64,000 bases of DNA from Bostrychus sinensis (Eukaryota > Chordata > Actinopteri > Gobiiformes > Eleotridae), in the NCBI GenBank assembly GCA_020698575.1, contig CM036252.1:24216706-24280705 (forward strand), in the 5' to 3' direction. Below, piece by piece: positions 26,269-39,600 of the stretch. The translations under genes were made by a program, and so were the position numbers. Positions within the stretch are counted from its first letter, which is position 1. Each line of letters starts with the position of its first letter. The notes under the pieces were generated by a model, which searched no databases, was not told the origin of the DNA, and worked only from the letters and a program-made list of their open reading frames with translations.

Positions 26269-26370
26269 AATTCATTCAGTCATCTTCCGTTTATTTCCAT
26301 TAGTGGTCACGGGTGACTGGAGCCTATTCCAGTAACTATTGGGCCTAGGCAGGGTACACCCAGGACAATA
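26269..26370 (-). repeat. 3' fragment of the tRNA-derived SINE, minus strand
   Basis: The reverse complement matches the 3' end of the SINE at 24636 ('gggtgtaccctgcctaggcc', 'ggctccagtcacccgtgacc'). It abuts a second SINE-type element at 26371, making a small repeat cluster upstream of stim2. Confidence 0.65.
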
Positions 26371-26665
26371 GTTAAGGTAAGGTTAAGGTATACTTTATTG
26401 TTCCCATAGGAACATTTGTCCTCTTCATTTGGCCCAGCCTTCAATGCCACTGAGGCAACCTGTCAGGAGCAGTGGGCGACCGCAGAGCAGCGTCTGGGGA
26501 CCCATCTCCAGATCTCAAGCCAGGTTCCTGGTCAGGAGTATCTATTTGGTGCATGTCTTATGTCGATGGAGGAAACCAGAGCACCCGGAGGAAACCCACC
26601 CAGACACAGGGAGAACATGCAAACTCCACACAGAAAGGCCCCACACGGCTCAAGAATCGAATCAA
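26371..26665 (-). repeat. SINE, minus strand, with 'ataaagtatacctta' tail
   Basis: Read on the minus strand it has 'cctttctgtgtggagtttgc' and 'atgttctccctgtgtctggg' blocks, then 'gcctcagtggcattgaaggc', and ends in 'gggaacaataaagtatacc' plus TTACC-type repeats. The same tail ends the compact SINE at 53808. A diverged second copy lies at 34275-34445 in the same orientation. The open frames at 26416-26723 are this repeat read on the other strand. Confidence 0.65.
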
Positions 26666-27566
26666 ATCTGAAATTTCAGAACCAAAGCATCAGCAACCTA
26701 CATTTCAATTAGTCTCAGAGTAAGGTGGCTCAGCTTAAATAAAGAAAGCTATCAGTAATAGCCAGGCTCAGAGTGTTGACTGAGGCAAGGCACGCTTCCC
26801 TGCAATGTCACTCATCATCCACTAGGAGGTTTGCTGTATAGATGAACCACCCAGCGGCCATTGCTGCCCCTGTAGGAATAGATCTCCAGAGCCAGTGAAG
26901 GTGAGCTGCTGATAAAAGAGTCTGCTGTAGGAGTGCTTCTAAACAGGTGGTACATGTTGCAGCCACCGTGAAAGAAGGAGAGACGAAAGAGAGGACCAGC
27001 AGAATTCGATATGTGCCCTCAGAGGGGGCAGTAGGGAAGGAAGTGAGGAAACAGCAGATGCTACATATAGGAGGAAGGCCGCAGAGAGAGAAAACCATGT
27101 CCCTGAGTGTGGATATCTGTCACTTACCCAAACTGCTGTCCCTACAAACGCCTGCGGTGGTGAGCATACAGCATACAGCACGCCCTGTCAAAATATTTAC
27201 CCAGTCACACAAAACCAAGATGGTTACAAGAAATAGTACAAGGAAGCAGGTTAGACAAGAAGCTGTCAAACAAACACCTTAAAAATTTACACAAAGGCTA
27301 ATATTTCACAACAGAAGTGTTTTATTTAAAATCTGTGTTTTTGGCAAAACAGTATGTGGTAAATTGAAAATGATATTGGCATTGACTGGCAGAATAATGT
27401 AAACAGTGAAAGACTACACTGTAACTTGTGTGCAAACAAATCAAATCAAGCATAATGATTTTCTACAGGAAATTAATGCATAATTTATACTTGTAATGCA
27501 AAAATAAAAACGTATTACATATATAAAATATTACATTCTCTTTTTCATCCCCAAAATACTGAATTA

Positions 27567-28054
27567 TACAAGGTGCACGCCAATAAATTAGATTATTGTG
27601 ATAAAGTGAATTTATTATAGTAGTTTAATTCAAAGTGAAACACATAAATATATTCAGTACATACAGACTGACATATTTCGTTTATTTTAATTGTGATGAT
27701 TTAATCTATCCACAAGGGGTCACAAGCCAGTGTGCTCTTGTGCCAATCCCAACCCCTATTAACTGGAGAGGGCTGCATCAGGCAGGGCATGTGGCATAAA
27801 ACCTATGTCAAATCAGTACGCAAATCACTTAACACTAGTGATGATTCTGGCTTAGTCCATGAAAACCAAAAATCTGCATGTCATATAAGTACAATATTAC
27901 ACAATATTACATCAGCATAACCAAAGAATAATTATAAACTTGAAATATTTTATGGTCTGTAATGAATCTATATATGTGTTTCATTTCTAAAAATTAAACT
28001 ACTAAAATAATTTCACTTTTCTACAATATTCAAATTTATTGGCATGCACCTGTA
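27567..28054. mobile_element. Mariner/Tc1-like MITE carrying a nested repeat
   Basis: The terminal inverted repeats are about 22-30 bp: AGGTGCACGCCAATAAATTA at the left and, on the other strand, AGGTGCATGCCAATAAATTT at the right, each bordered by TA. The subterminal part 'aaagtgaatttattatagtag' matches a second, degenerate copy at 50918-51266. The middle (about 27705-27870) is a different sequence, including 'gggctgcatcaggcagggca' and 'cataaaacctatgtcaaatc'. That resembles the 3' end of fish RTE-type LINEs and is read as a nested insertion. No transposase is present. Confidence 0.75.
28035..28040 (-). other. tbc1d19: Candidate poly(A) signal for tbc1d19
   Basis: TTTATT on the plus strand reads AATAAA on the minus strand, 577 bases past the tbc1d19 stop codon. 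It lies inside the right terminal repeat of the MITE at 27567-28054. It is the first canonical hexamer I found downstream; variant hexamers closer to the stop are possible. Confidence 0.3.
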
Positions 28055-28616
28055 GTTCATATTTTAAAGTTCACCTTATCATGCACAAGTGATTACAATC
28101 TTGAGCAAAAACAGCACTCTCTAATAGCATTATATCAAGCAGGAGCAACAGTTGGATCAATTGTCAGCACTAATTAAAACTTCATTAGCTGAGCGGCAAG
28201 ACGCAACTGTTGTTCTCTAACGTGCTGCTATCACGGTACAATTACTGCTCCATGCAACGTCCCACTAATGAGCTTTTCAGCTGATCTGAGCGCCACCATG
28301 CCTATCATCTTTCCTACAGAGCATATGGCTTGTGGCGGTTAGCTCAACTCCGGTGGCTATACTTATAGACTGTATAATATCTAATGACACAAGACTGGCT
28401 ATTCTCTATTTATGGAGTACTAAATGAGAGGCATGGATTTTCTTCAAGACTGGTAATGTGTGAGATTTCTACATAATTTGTCATAATTCCTTGATATTCA
28501 ACACATTATGCACATATAAGAGGTATTAGTGTGGTTGAAAGTGTGGCATTTTGGAGTGTTCCTTCTTCCTCCATGTGGTATGTGGAGTACGCACCACAAC
28601 TCATAAACCGCAGTCC

Positions 28617-30612
28617 TCAGATTGCAGTGGCAAATAGAAAGATCTGGATGAGTGGCATGACCTTCAGTGTCGAAAGATCAGCGAGGACGGCCTGCAAAAT
28701 GTGGGAAACCAACATGTCTTAGAAATTACTTTTGGGATCAGCTTTCCCACTCTGCCTGACTACAGCAGTTCTACCTTTACTCCCAAAAAGCAATAACCCT
28801 TGCTCTAGCAGAAACTTTTAAAAACAAACCTAATTAAAAAAAAGGTGTGCCACTGTCAGAGGTAAATAAACAAAATGCAATGATAACATAAGCAACATAT
28901 ATCAGGTGTTGAAACATTTTAGCATTTCATGAAAATGAAAAGATCATATTGAATCTGATGGCAGTAACACAGCTCAACAAAGTTGGGACAGGAGTTAGAA
29001 AAAAGCCTACATAAGGCTAAAAAAGTAATGTAAAAAAAAAAGTAAAAGCAGCCTGAGGAGTATTTTGCAGAAGTGTTTTTGGATCATGTTCATATAGTAC
29101 AGTATGACTATTTTGACGGCTTTAACATGCGCTTGTGCATTTGCTGTGTTCACAGACAGTGAATGCAGGTACAGAATCATGCCCCTTTGTAATGCAATGC
29201 CGCTTGAGGGCCCAAAGATCACCATCTGATTCTTCTACTAACAGAGACTTTCCCTTTCCAAAATGCTCTTTTTATACCATATCATGTTACTAACCTGTTG
29301 CCATTTACCTTAATTAGTCCCAACTTTGTGACATGTTGCCGCCATTGAATCCAAAAGGAGCTATTATTTTTCATCAAATAGTAAACTACTATATCTCAGT
29401 CTCAACACCAGAAATGTTGTTTATGTTCTTTTGTGTAAATTTGCAGATATTTGCTTTTTTTTTTATTTACAGTACAGTTAACCAACTTTTAGAGGTTGTA
29501 TTTAAAATCCCCATTGGATATGATGCAGGATCCTCAAGAAGTGACAAGCTATGCTTAAGATGCACCACTCCCCCTACCCCCTTTGCTGTTCTTTTGGTCT
29601 GAGGAGAGAACACATTTAGGGCTGCTATCATGTTAAAGAGAAGGAGTGCTATTTCAACACTGGACCTGTGCTTCTAAATATAAGCTAAAGACCGCCATGT
29701 TATGATATCTTCTCTTTGCCGGGGCAGGTGGTGCATGAGCAGGCAAATAGTGCCGGCCAGCATCTTAAAGCAGCAGATTGCCTCTGTAGCCCCAATGCGT
29801 CATATTGTACTTGACCCCCCCACACACACCTGATCGCACCCGGAATTAGGCCGGAATTAAGAAGGGGGGGTGAGGGTCTGTGTAGCAAGTCATCGTATGG
29901 TTTACACTTGGTTTTAGTCATATGATAGTGACACCTTGGTATGTTATGCGAGCAGGGTATAAAGTTCAGGTATGCACAAGTCATAAATTATCCATTACTG
30001 TAATGAGTGGCAGAAGCTAATAGCGCTTTTGGATAATTTTTAGAAAGCCAAATTATGATGATGATTCAAAAGACTAAGATTTTTATAAAGATTTTGAGTT
30101 TATGCATGAGTGTTTGGGAAGTTGGCTAGTCGTGACACACTGGGGGGGTCAAAGGTTTAGACATCTTAAGTGTCCAGTCGGCCATTTTTCTCAGACATGT
30201 GTGGGCAGAAGACGAGGTTACTGGTACTGGCTGGTCATCAGCGGCTATTTACAGCCTTCTGAGATTATGTGAGGGACAGGAGAGGCCTGGAAGGAGGGTT
30301 TCAGGCACACAAGTAAAATGTGAGATACCTCGGCTGATGCCAGCGACGTCACTTCCATCAGGTTTTCAGCTCGAAAGGCAAACACGGCAGCTGCTAATAC
30401 TGGAGTAAAAGAGATATGTAGCAAAAGAAACACAAATGGGTTGGGGAGCATAACCAACTGAGATATTAGATAATAATCAGATGTTGCAATGTTTACCAGC
30501 AACTATTTCTAAAGAATCGTATCCTAGAATGCGGTCCCAAAGGAGGAGAAGCTGGTCAGTGGAGAGATATCCAGAGAAGGCACGCACCATCCACTTGAAG
30601 GCTATACGTAAC
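28617..30612 (-). CDS. tbc1d19: tbc1d19 exons 19-21: C-terminal TBC end and stop
   Basis: Exon 19 (30497-30612) encodes FKWMVRAFSGYLSTDQLLLL and WDRILGYDSLEI, the conserved final part of TBC domains. Exon 20 (30329-30399) gives AAAVFAFRAENLMEVTSLAS. Exon 21 (28617-28691) gives AVLADLSTLKVMPLIQIFLF and ends TGA. Intron 20 is 1.6 kb and holds a degenerate transposon at 28855-29490. Confidence 0.93.
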
Positions 30613-33600
30613 CTGGGTCAAACACAATACACATTATTAAAACACAAAGATACTCCATTCACAAGGGGGCAGTATAGAAACAAAAGAAAAAATTAACAGA
30701 TTCTTCACCGCTGTAAGAAATAAGGGCTTTGAGGCTAAATACCCATGCATCAGAAGATCCCAGTTTGAGTCCAGGTCTTAGCACTGTATATTCAGTGGCA
30801 AATATGAGCTCCCTTTTTGTTCTGCCTTTATAAGTGGGTTATAGCTATTTGTTTTGGGTTGTGTTGTGAAGATGATGATATGATATAGAGCTTGTTATAA
30901 AAGTTGGATTTTTTTGTTGAACGATATGCACTTTCCCCACTGTGGGACAAATAAAGGTTTTGTTATCTTATTGCATATTTTTTTGTAATATGCTTAAATT
31001 AATTAATTAACTACAAGGCCTGATACTGTTGTTGAAAATCTATACAAATGTAAGTTCTAAAAAAGGAAAGAAATTATTTAACTACTGAATTTAGCAAACA
31101 ACAATATATGTACCACCTGCATGCAAGAAGCTTTTTCATTGCAGTTATTGTGGTTTTGTTACTTTACCACAAGATGGCAGTACCACCTAATGAGAGGTCG
31201 ACAAATGCTTTGAGTGGCCAAAAACTAAAATTACTACTTAAATTCTTTAGCCTGCTGCTGTACAGTGAACTACTACAAAAAGGTAGAGCAGGGGTAAGAG
31301 GAAACTTACGGCTGTGCTCCGATCTGTCTAAGATGGTAAAAGAGCTGAGGCAGGTGAGTCTGGAGCAGCCTCTCAAACTGCAGGCACAAAGACACAATAC
31401 CCTACAGGAGAACCCAAGTTTGTATGGTAAATAATACAGTATTCAAATTCATATTTAACAATTGTATTTTTTTTATAAATATTTTTGAAAGACTGTAAGC
31501 AAACAAAAATGTCTTATTGTTGTTCACATTCCATTTTTATGAAATGACCTTTTTATGAAAGGGTTCATAATTTTGTTTCTTTATTGCTGAATGTACCTAA
31601 TTTAAGCTACACAATGGACACAAATAGAACAAATGAAACCATGAAATTTGGCACATACACAAAACCGCAGTGATCTTACCGAGGGGGAGGAGGAAATGGA
31701 GTGTAATCTGAAGAAATAGCGGATATACATTTCCCTGAAGACACTGTAGAGTTTGGACGGTTCGTTGTACAAGTAACACAAAGGGGCCACTATACAGCAA
31801 AGACAAAATTTATATGACTTACATTGCAAAATTCACCTGGAGTACAGTTTCAAGATTGTGATACGATTGTGATATGTTTGTAAAAAATAGGCAAGAGATG
31901 TACAACCAAAGCAAAATCACTAATGGCAACGTGCAACTCAAAACTTGTGACAAGTTTTTAGTATTGATTGATATATATTGATATATTAAACAGTTAAACA
32001 TGTTTGTTTCAGTAACAATAATGATAACATTCCAAGCAGGTTAAACAAGGTTGAATTAATAAAAATAGTATTCATTTTTGATAAGGACATGGATCAATGT
32101 GTGAATGCAGATTTTTTAAAAAGGGGCTATTTTTTTTTCTTTCTTTTTTTTAGCTTTTTACCATGTTATAATGTTGTTCCCTTGTCAAAAAACATACTTG
32201 GAGATGTGTTTTGTTTCATTCATGCATGTTTACATAATCCTGTATTATCTAGTACTACTTTTCTATAGCCTCAGAATGCTTGGTTCCACAAACCGTGGCC
32301 TCTCCCACAAACTCCCGCCCACTCCAGAAAGCACTGACCAGTCACCAAGGACGTGAACAGCTCTTTTTCACTGTTTATGTTCCATAGAGCGCAACATATC
32401 TGTGCTCTGCAACCCTCTTCTGGTCTCTTCACCTGCTTCTTCATGGCAGTAGTAATTATTAAAAACACTTTCTTTTAGTCACATGTTTTTTGTTAAGTTG
32501 TAAAGCATGCAATACTGTTGTAGATAAGAGCAAGACTGGTTTAAGAATATAGCATAATATAGCCCCTTTCAGGCTATGGTAATTTACTAACTCTATCCAC
32601 AAGGGGTCAGTAAAGGAACAAATTATTAGCTTTAGTGAATTATGTACCATTATGAAACATAAGGGCTTATTTGCTGGATAAAGCATTTAACCCTGAACTC
32701 AAAGATCCACATTGTTACCATTAAAAGATAGGTCCAATACATTGGTGGAGGTTTTTACGCTCACTAAGTGCTTTTAGTTTTTATGTTACAGCACTTTAGA
32801 AACCATCTGTTCATATGTGCCATCTATATAAAGAAAATTGGACTGGACAGGATTGGATTAGTTACAATATAACCGGTAATAGAGAATTCCCCTAGGCATC
32901 TTAGGTTTAATTTCCCAGATTACCAAGCCATAACATGAATCAAAATAAATGAAAAAATACTCACCATACATTGAGAAGCCATGAAAGGGAATAACACCTG
33001 TTTAAATGAGATTAAACTGTAGGTTCAATGCAATCAGGTAAAACATGTTTACTGTAAAATTAAAAGTTAATTTTAATTACACCCTTTGGTCCTTTTTATA
33101 TTATATATCTATGTTTATGTGGTGCTCACCATTGGGAGGATAAACCACAGCACACTCTTCGACTCCCATTTTCCCTGCAACACAGACACACCAGCTGATT
33201 GGCGAGCTACAGCAATGTTCAGCTTTTTAAATCACCACTTGTACATATGTGGGCTGTAAGGTCACTGGAGTGGTCTGGCACTTATAAATGTGTGTGCAAG
33301 TCTGTGTCTGCCCTTCACCAAGGGCAGACGCACACATTTTTACCTTCAATGTAGGATTTGGGCGGAGTGGCGCTATTGTACTTGAAGTGTTCCAAGACAG
33401 CGGTGTCACGGGAAAAACACAGCAAAACCTTAAAAAAGGATATGCAATCAGAAATATACATTAACAATATATAATTTTATCCTTTTCTGATTACAGAGAA
33501 AATGAATCACAGTGTTTCTATTCAAGTCTAAGAGTAGCTTAGCCTCCTCTTTGAATAAGAACTCTATTAAAACAGCACACCTGGAGCCCTATGTTCACCG

Positions 33601-36600
33601 TGTACCAAAGGAGACAGTAGCTCACTCTTGAGTGCCTTCCTTTTTCTTGGCAAGATTCACAAGATGGCTATTCAAGTGGCAGCCATTTTCCATTACCATC
33701 CCATTTCTGTCTTTTTGAGAAGCGATTTCATTTCCACAGGCCACTTATGACGAATTATATTGAGGACAATCATCTGCCTGAAGCCAAAATGAGACCGGCA
33801 CCGCTTCATGCAGGATCGTTGATAGCAGCGTAGCCAATGGAGGGGAAATAGGAGGACTATGATGTGTCTGTCAACTGACCTTTAGGACTGTGTATAGATT
33901 GGGTGGTCTACTATCTGACAATGGTTATACACATACAAAGTAGATTTATTCTCTAGACATCCAACCTCCTTTGCTTCTGAAAAGAAAGCTGGGGAAGATG
34001 CCTGGCCTTTTTCTCCAGTGTAAAAGAAAAAAAAAACATTTAAACAATTAAACGAGAAATATCTGTGAAAAGATGACACCTTAGGATATAAGCTTTATTG
34101 TTATATAACTAGAAGCTCTCGGAGAGCTCAAAAAAGATATTTGCCCATCTTGCAAGGGTCACAATGTAATGCTAAACTTAGCTCTAAACTTTCATGTAAT
34201 ATAATTTGTTTGGTGTTCCATTTGGTTGATGTGGGTGGGTTGCAGGATTTAGACCTGGATTTCTATACTTTTTGTTCTCTGCATTTGACCCATCCTTCAA
34301 AGCCACTGGGACAACCTGTCAGGAGTAGTAAGCATATTGTGCATGTTTTTGGTTCATGTGGTAAACCAGAGCATTTAAGGGAATCAAACCTCAGACCTTC
34401 TTGCTGTAGGATAACAGTGCTAACCAGTTTGCCCCTGGGCAGCCTGTCATTTGCTATTAAATGGCGGGCTGCCAAACACAAGTTTCATTTGACAAAAAAC
34501 TGCCATTTGTCTTTCAATTCTCATATTGCCTTTGTAAGGATTCAATTTCAGTTAATAACAGACTTCGCTGTTTAGCTCCACCTTTGAGTAACCATACCAA
34601 CAGTTGTAGGTGTATGCTTACTGTGTTTGGGATCCTTTTTGACAAGGGCAACTCCTCTACAATACCCCATACTGTACTGCTCCGTTGGAAACCTCCTTTA
34701 AGTGTGTAGTTGAACAGTCTTATAACATGCTATTGATCAAAACACAATTGAGAGCCTTGAGAGTCTTTTGAGAGCACATAGTGGATTATTTCACTGCCTA
34801 GTAAGTTAACCATCAATCAATATTGACACAGATAGTGGGGGCCTTTGTTCCCTCTACACTTATTTGATTATTGGTTAAGCGCCTACAGCCTGACATTTTC
34901 ACAGCTACTGAATAAACTGGTTGCTTAGTACTATATATACTAGACTCATCTATCATGAACAGTGCAAGCAAATAGACCAACACTAACACATATGCAAAAA
35001 GGTAGATTGACTATTTGCACAGGGAAACATTCAGCAATAAATAGTTACCACTGCCAACAAGGTTATGTTTTAGCTAGCATTAGTTGGCTTGTTGGTTCGC
35101 TAGTATGTTAGCTAGATGGTTAAAAACAATGGTCAGCTATTGATGAAAGTAGTTTCTATTGATGCTACTACTGATGAAAGTAGTTTAGTAAGGAAAGTAA
35201 AATTAATAGGGTTTTTTTTGGAGTGGACCCAAAACACTGTCTGCATCCCACAGTTTTTTGAAAGATCCTGTTTGATTGCGAGATAGGGACAACTCCACTC
35301 ACAAGCGGTAAGGAATAAATAATTAATTTCAGTGGATTAAATACCATTGTGAGATATACTTCAAGAGTATTGTGGCTATATAGATACAGTAGAAGATGAT
35401 CCCCCATTCGTATTTAGGTCTCGTTATCCTTACCATTGCGAGACAGGGCCAATCCAGAGTGTGCATGGTTTATGATTGCTTCTCTGCTAACTAAAAAGTA
35501 GTTAATTAATGTATTTCCTAAAAAGTAATATTTAGCCATAGAACACAAAAGAATTGAGAAAGACATTGTACCTGATAAAGGAAGTCTTCGAACACAAAGT
35601 AGTAGTCATCGTTGCTGGCTGTCAGTTTCACATCCTGCAAAAATAGCAGAGAACATGTTATCTCATGTTATGCAGCATTAACAAAGCAGGAGTAATGAAC
35701 ATATGAGCTTGTATTGTCAGGTCTTACCTTATAGATAAGGTTGTCCACCAGCAAGTCGTGTTGGATTACTCCGGCCTTCAGCTGCTCATAATACATTACA
35801 TCCTGAAACACATTAAAACACATACAAAAGTAATTACAAACAAAGCATGCATGATAAACTGTAAACCCAATTCCAATTTTATAAGTAAAAAGTAAATAAA
35901 ACATAAATATGCACTTAATATAGATAAAAAATACACACAAATATTCATATATATCCACACTAATTCACACCTGAACACAAGCAACATGTTTTTTCATCTT
36001 TTTTTCAAGTGAAATTTTGCCTTCAGTGAAAAATAACAGTTCATTTTGAATTTGATGGCAGCATCCTAAAAAATCTGTAACAAAGGCAACAAAAGACTGG
36101 AAATATAAATTATTATAATAAAAAAGCCATTATTTTGGAATAATTGCAATTATTAGCTGAATTGGTAACATTTCAAATAATTGTGCATTTAAAAAAGCAT
36201 TTTAGAAGGAGTATTATGAAAATTAGATTTCAATTGCATTTCAAAGGAGCTTTGGTCTGCAGAAGATGGAACAGGATTATTTGAAAAATGTTTTTCTTGC
36301 TGTTTTAGAACCACTTATAATTCCAGCCTTTTATTTATTTATTTTAATTATTAGGTTTATTTCATAGGGACAGATACAAAAAACATAGCGCAATCGTAAA
36401 ACAGCAGTCCCATGCATGCATCATAATGCTTTTAGCAAGAGCTAATTTGCAGCGTTTTTTCCCTAGATGGGCATTTATGCACAGTAAAGACTAAACCACA
36501 GAAGAGTGATGTTAAAAGATAATGATGAACAGAGACAAAGACACATGACAACTGAAACACATTAAACATGAGTACAGTGCTCTTGTGTGATGTGTTGCTA

Positions 36601-39600
36601 CCATCAAATTCAAAATGAACTATTATTTCACAGTTTCATGGGTGGTGCAGATCAATGCATTCTGTTATCTTATTTACATTTTACAAAGTGTTCCAAATTT
36701 TGGAAGGGGTTTGTACATTTGTGGATTCTGATTGTCCAGAAATCCCATTAGGGCTGCAGTTAAATGAAGCTTAAGCACCGTCCCTGACAGTAATGACAGC
36801 AGGATTAAACCAGTGCTAACAGATTGATGTTGTGTTTCCGACAACATGGTTTAACTCAGAGGTGTCTCCGGTCTCAGACAGGTGATTACAAATGAACAGA
36901 CAGAACAAAGTGGATAGGAGCTGTGAAAGTGTCCTGGTAGACATTTGAGACGCTGCCTGGAAGTGATCAGAGCTGCAGACACAGAGCAGCCATTTTGACA
37001 GCTGTGAATTTAAACCCTTGGCAAAAGAGATTTGTTTGTATCTTTATGGTCTCAAATAGGATTAAGGTGAATTAACTTGTACTTCATATTGGTCTGTAGT
37101 ATTTGAAGTTGGTTTAGTTATCCTAATTCTAAAAACCTACAGTATGAGGTAAATGTTTTATACAGGTTTGGAAAAATATAAAATAGCCTTCAAATATTAA
37201 AAATAATAAAAATGCATATACACTATTTTTTACAAACACCTTTCAAACATGTAGTCATTATGGTTTGGCATAATCCAATATTAAAATCTGTCTGTCTGAA
37301 GAGACAGGAGGATTTGAGTACATTCCCACTGAACATTTCTCCAAATGTTTGAAACAACTTACCTGCCAAGTAACTTTGCAAACTTTAGAAGGCAACATTT
37401 TTACTTAGACTTTTTACATATATTACTGCTTGTTGATAAAAAAGAAACAATTTCATTAATTCACCTTCTTACGCTTGTTCCTGAGAGGTCTTAGAGGTGG
37501 AAGTCATACAGTACATTAAAAAAACAACCCTTCACTCTCACATGAATTGACTAGAGGGAATTTAGAATCATTAATTCACATCTACATCCTACTTACTTAC
37601 TCTGCAATGTAAATGAATAACTCAAAAAGTAATGTGCCATATTTTATGACAACATTTCAAAAGTTTCATAAAGGTCAGTAATGGGCTGAGGAACAGACAG
37701 TTTCTGGTGTAGATCTGGAACACAGTCTAGCTCCAGCAAAAGTTTGTACCACTGGGAGATAGGGCCAAATGTACTAACTCCAACAAGGAGTAGTTTTAGT
37801 GGCTTCTTTATCACTGTGAAATATAAGAGCTTTACTAATAAATGTACCCCTAAAAAGAGGGTCTGGCCACTATATCTTTACTATTGAGAGATAGGATCAA
37901 TGCCTTAGCAAATGGTCTTTACTAATTAATAAAAAGTCTATGTTAGGTTAGGTGGAAAAAAAACAAAACAAAACAAAAAACAATGAGCATTTATCCAGAC
38001 ATTATCCTATTTCTAACCAAATGCTTTCTGTTGTCAAGTCCATCTGTGGTTAAAAGATCTTGTCTCAGTGCAGTTTTATATCCTTTTGACATTGTCCAAA
38101 CTTCAATCATGTCCCTGCACCTTTCTCCTCCCATCTCCAGCACTGTTTAATAGACTTGGCCACAACAGGAGACAGGGAACTCCAGCGTTTACACAGCCCT
38201 CTCCCACACAGACAGCAGGCCACTCTGTTTGGGCCCACTGTGCTAAATCGCCAGTATTTGATTATCTTAGCATTTGTACACTGAGGACAGGCTTCAGTGA
38301 GCTGAGATAAACACTACTACAGAAGATTCACGCAGAGCCGATAGGGACGCTGCTGTTACATAACTCTTATACCTTGGAGTGTGAATACATTTCATATGTT
38401 AAACAGAGAGAAGAGATGCAGCAAAGTCTACCTTTTAAGAATGGAAGGGCTGTATTTGAGGGAGAAAAAATGTAATAAACTCAGAACTCAGAGGTTAAAG
38501 GTAAGTTCTAAATTTCAGTTTTATGATGTGTGTTTTCAATATGTGATGGAAGAAAAGGTAGCTACATTATTGATAGTGGCTTGAGGATGGTCTTTCATTG
38601 AGACAGATTGTAGGTTTGAAATTTACCTATTTAAAAATAAAGCTCAGCGTGTGTCAAAATGGCTGTTGAAAAGTCTTCACTTTGGGAATCATTACAGCTG
38701 TATGTACACAGCTGCTCTACAACAAATGACCAGTGACAGGAGGCCTCTGGGAAAGTAGTGAACCACATGTGTCACACACAGTACATAAAGATCATTACCT
38801 GTGGCTGGTTGGTGGAGTTGAGGATGAGAGCCCACAGGTCTGCTCTGAGCCCAGTGGGACAGCCCTGCCTGCTGTACTGCTGCGCTGCGGCACTGTCCTG
38901 CTCCTCCACCACTGGAGAGAAAAATAAACATGTACAAGCAGGGTTTAAACTACCAACCTTCTGGTTAGTGGTCAAATGTCTCTACCATTCGTGCTACAGC
39001 CGCCCAGACTGCAGGTCTGTTTTCAACAGTGGATACACTTACATTAAAAAAAATTCCTAGATTTGGCTGTTTGGTAAAAATTAAGATGTAATTTTTATAG
39101 AACCTTGAAGAAAGAAAGATCCATTGTATTTCCATTACTTCCATACTGTTTCTACAACTCCAAACTACAAAATATGTACTGTATTTCTGTATGTACTTTG
39201 AACTCACTGTCTGACCCTTGTCTACAGAATGTGTTTAGAGCTAACAGAGCTCTATAACAAATGAGAGGGAAGTGCAATCTGTGGTTCAATAGTCATTTAC
39301 CTCTGATTTAAAAAAAAACCCGTAAGAGTCCAGGTCTGGGCACTACATCTTTACCATTGCGAAATAGAGCCAATGTCTTGATGGAGGTATCCCATTTGCA
39401 GAGTGGTTCTTATTGTTGTATAGGTCTATATAGCATAATATTATTGTAGAGCAATATGCTAATTTTACTGTTGCTACACTGTGTATTTAAATGTACAGGT
39501 AACACTGAATGTTGTTACAGAAAAAATGCTTCAACTCTTATTACATAAAAAATGTGTAGATATTTTTCTTGGAAACTAACAATACAATAAGATTTTGGGC

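Larger units (their letters stand above)
22612..28616. other. Intergenic region between stim2 and tbc1d19
   Basis: This 6-kb gap separates the stim2 start from the tbc1d19 stop. It holds the CpG-rich stretch at 23400-24130, a tandem repeat at 24143, SINEs at 24636, 25210, 26269 and 26371, and a mariner-like MITE at 27567. The open frames at 22701-22937, 23807-24160 and 26416-26712 have no recognisable domains. The one at 24401-24850 reads through a SINE. I do not call a gene here. Confidence 0.6.

Noticed and set aside
29700..29984. Possible alternative last exon of tbc1d19 on the minus strand (AG followed by a frame starting AICCFKML)
   Set aside because: The true last exon at 28617-28691 matches the conserved ADLSTLKVMPL block and gives an exact phase and length. 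The 29700 frame shows no similarity.
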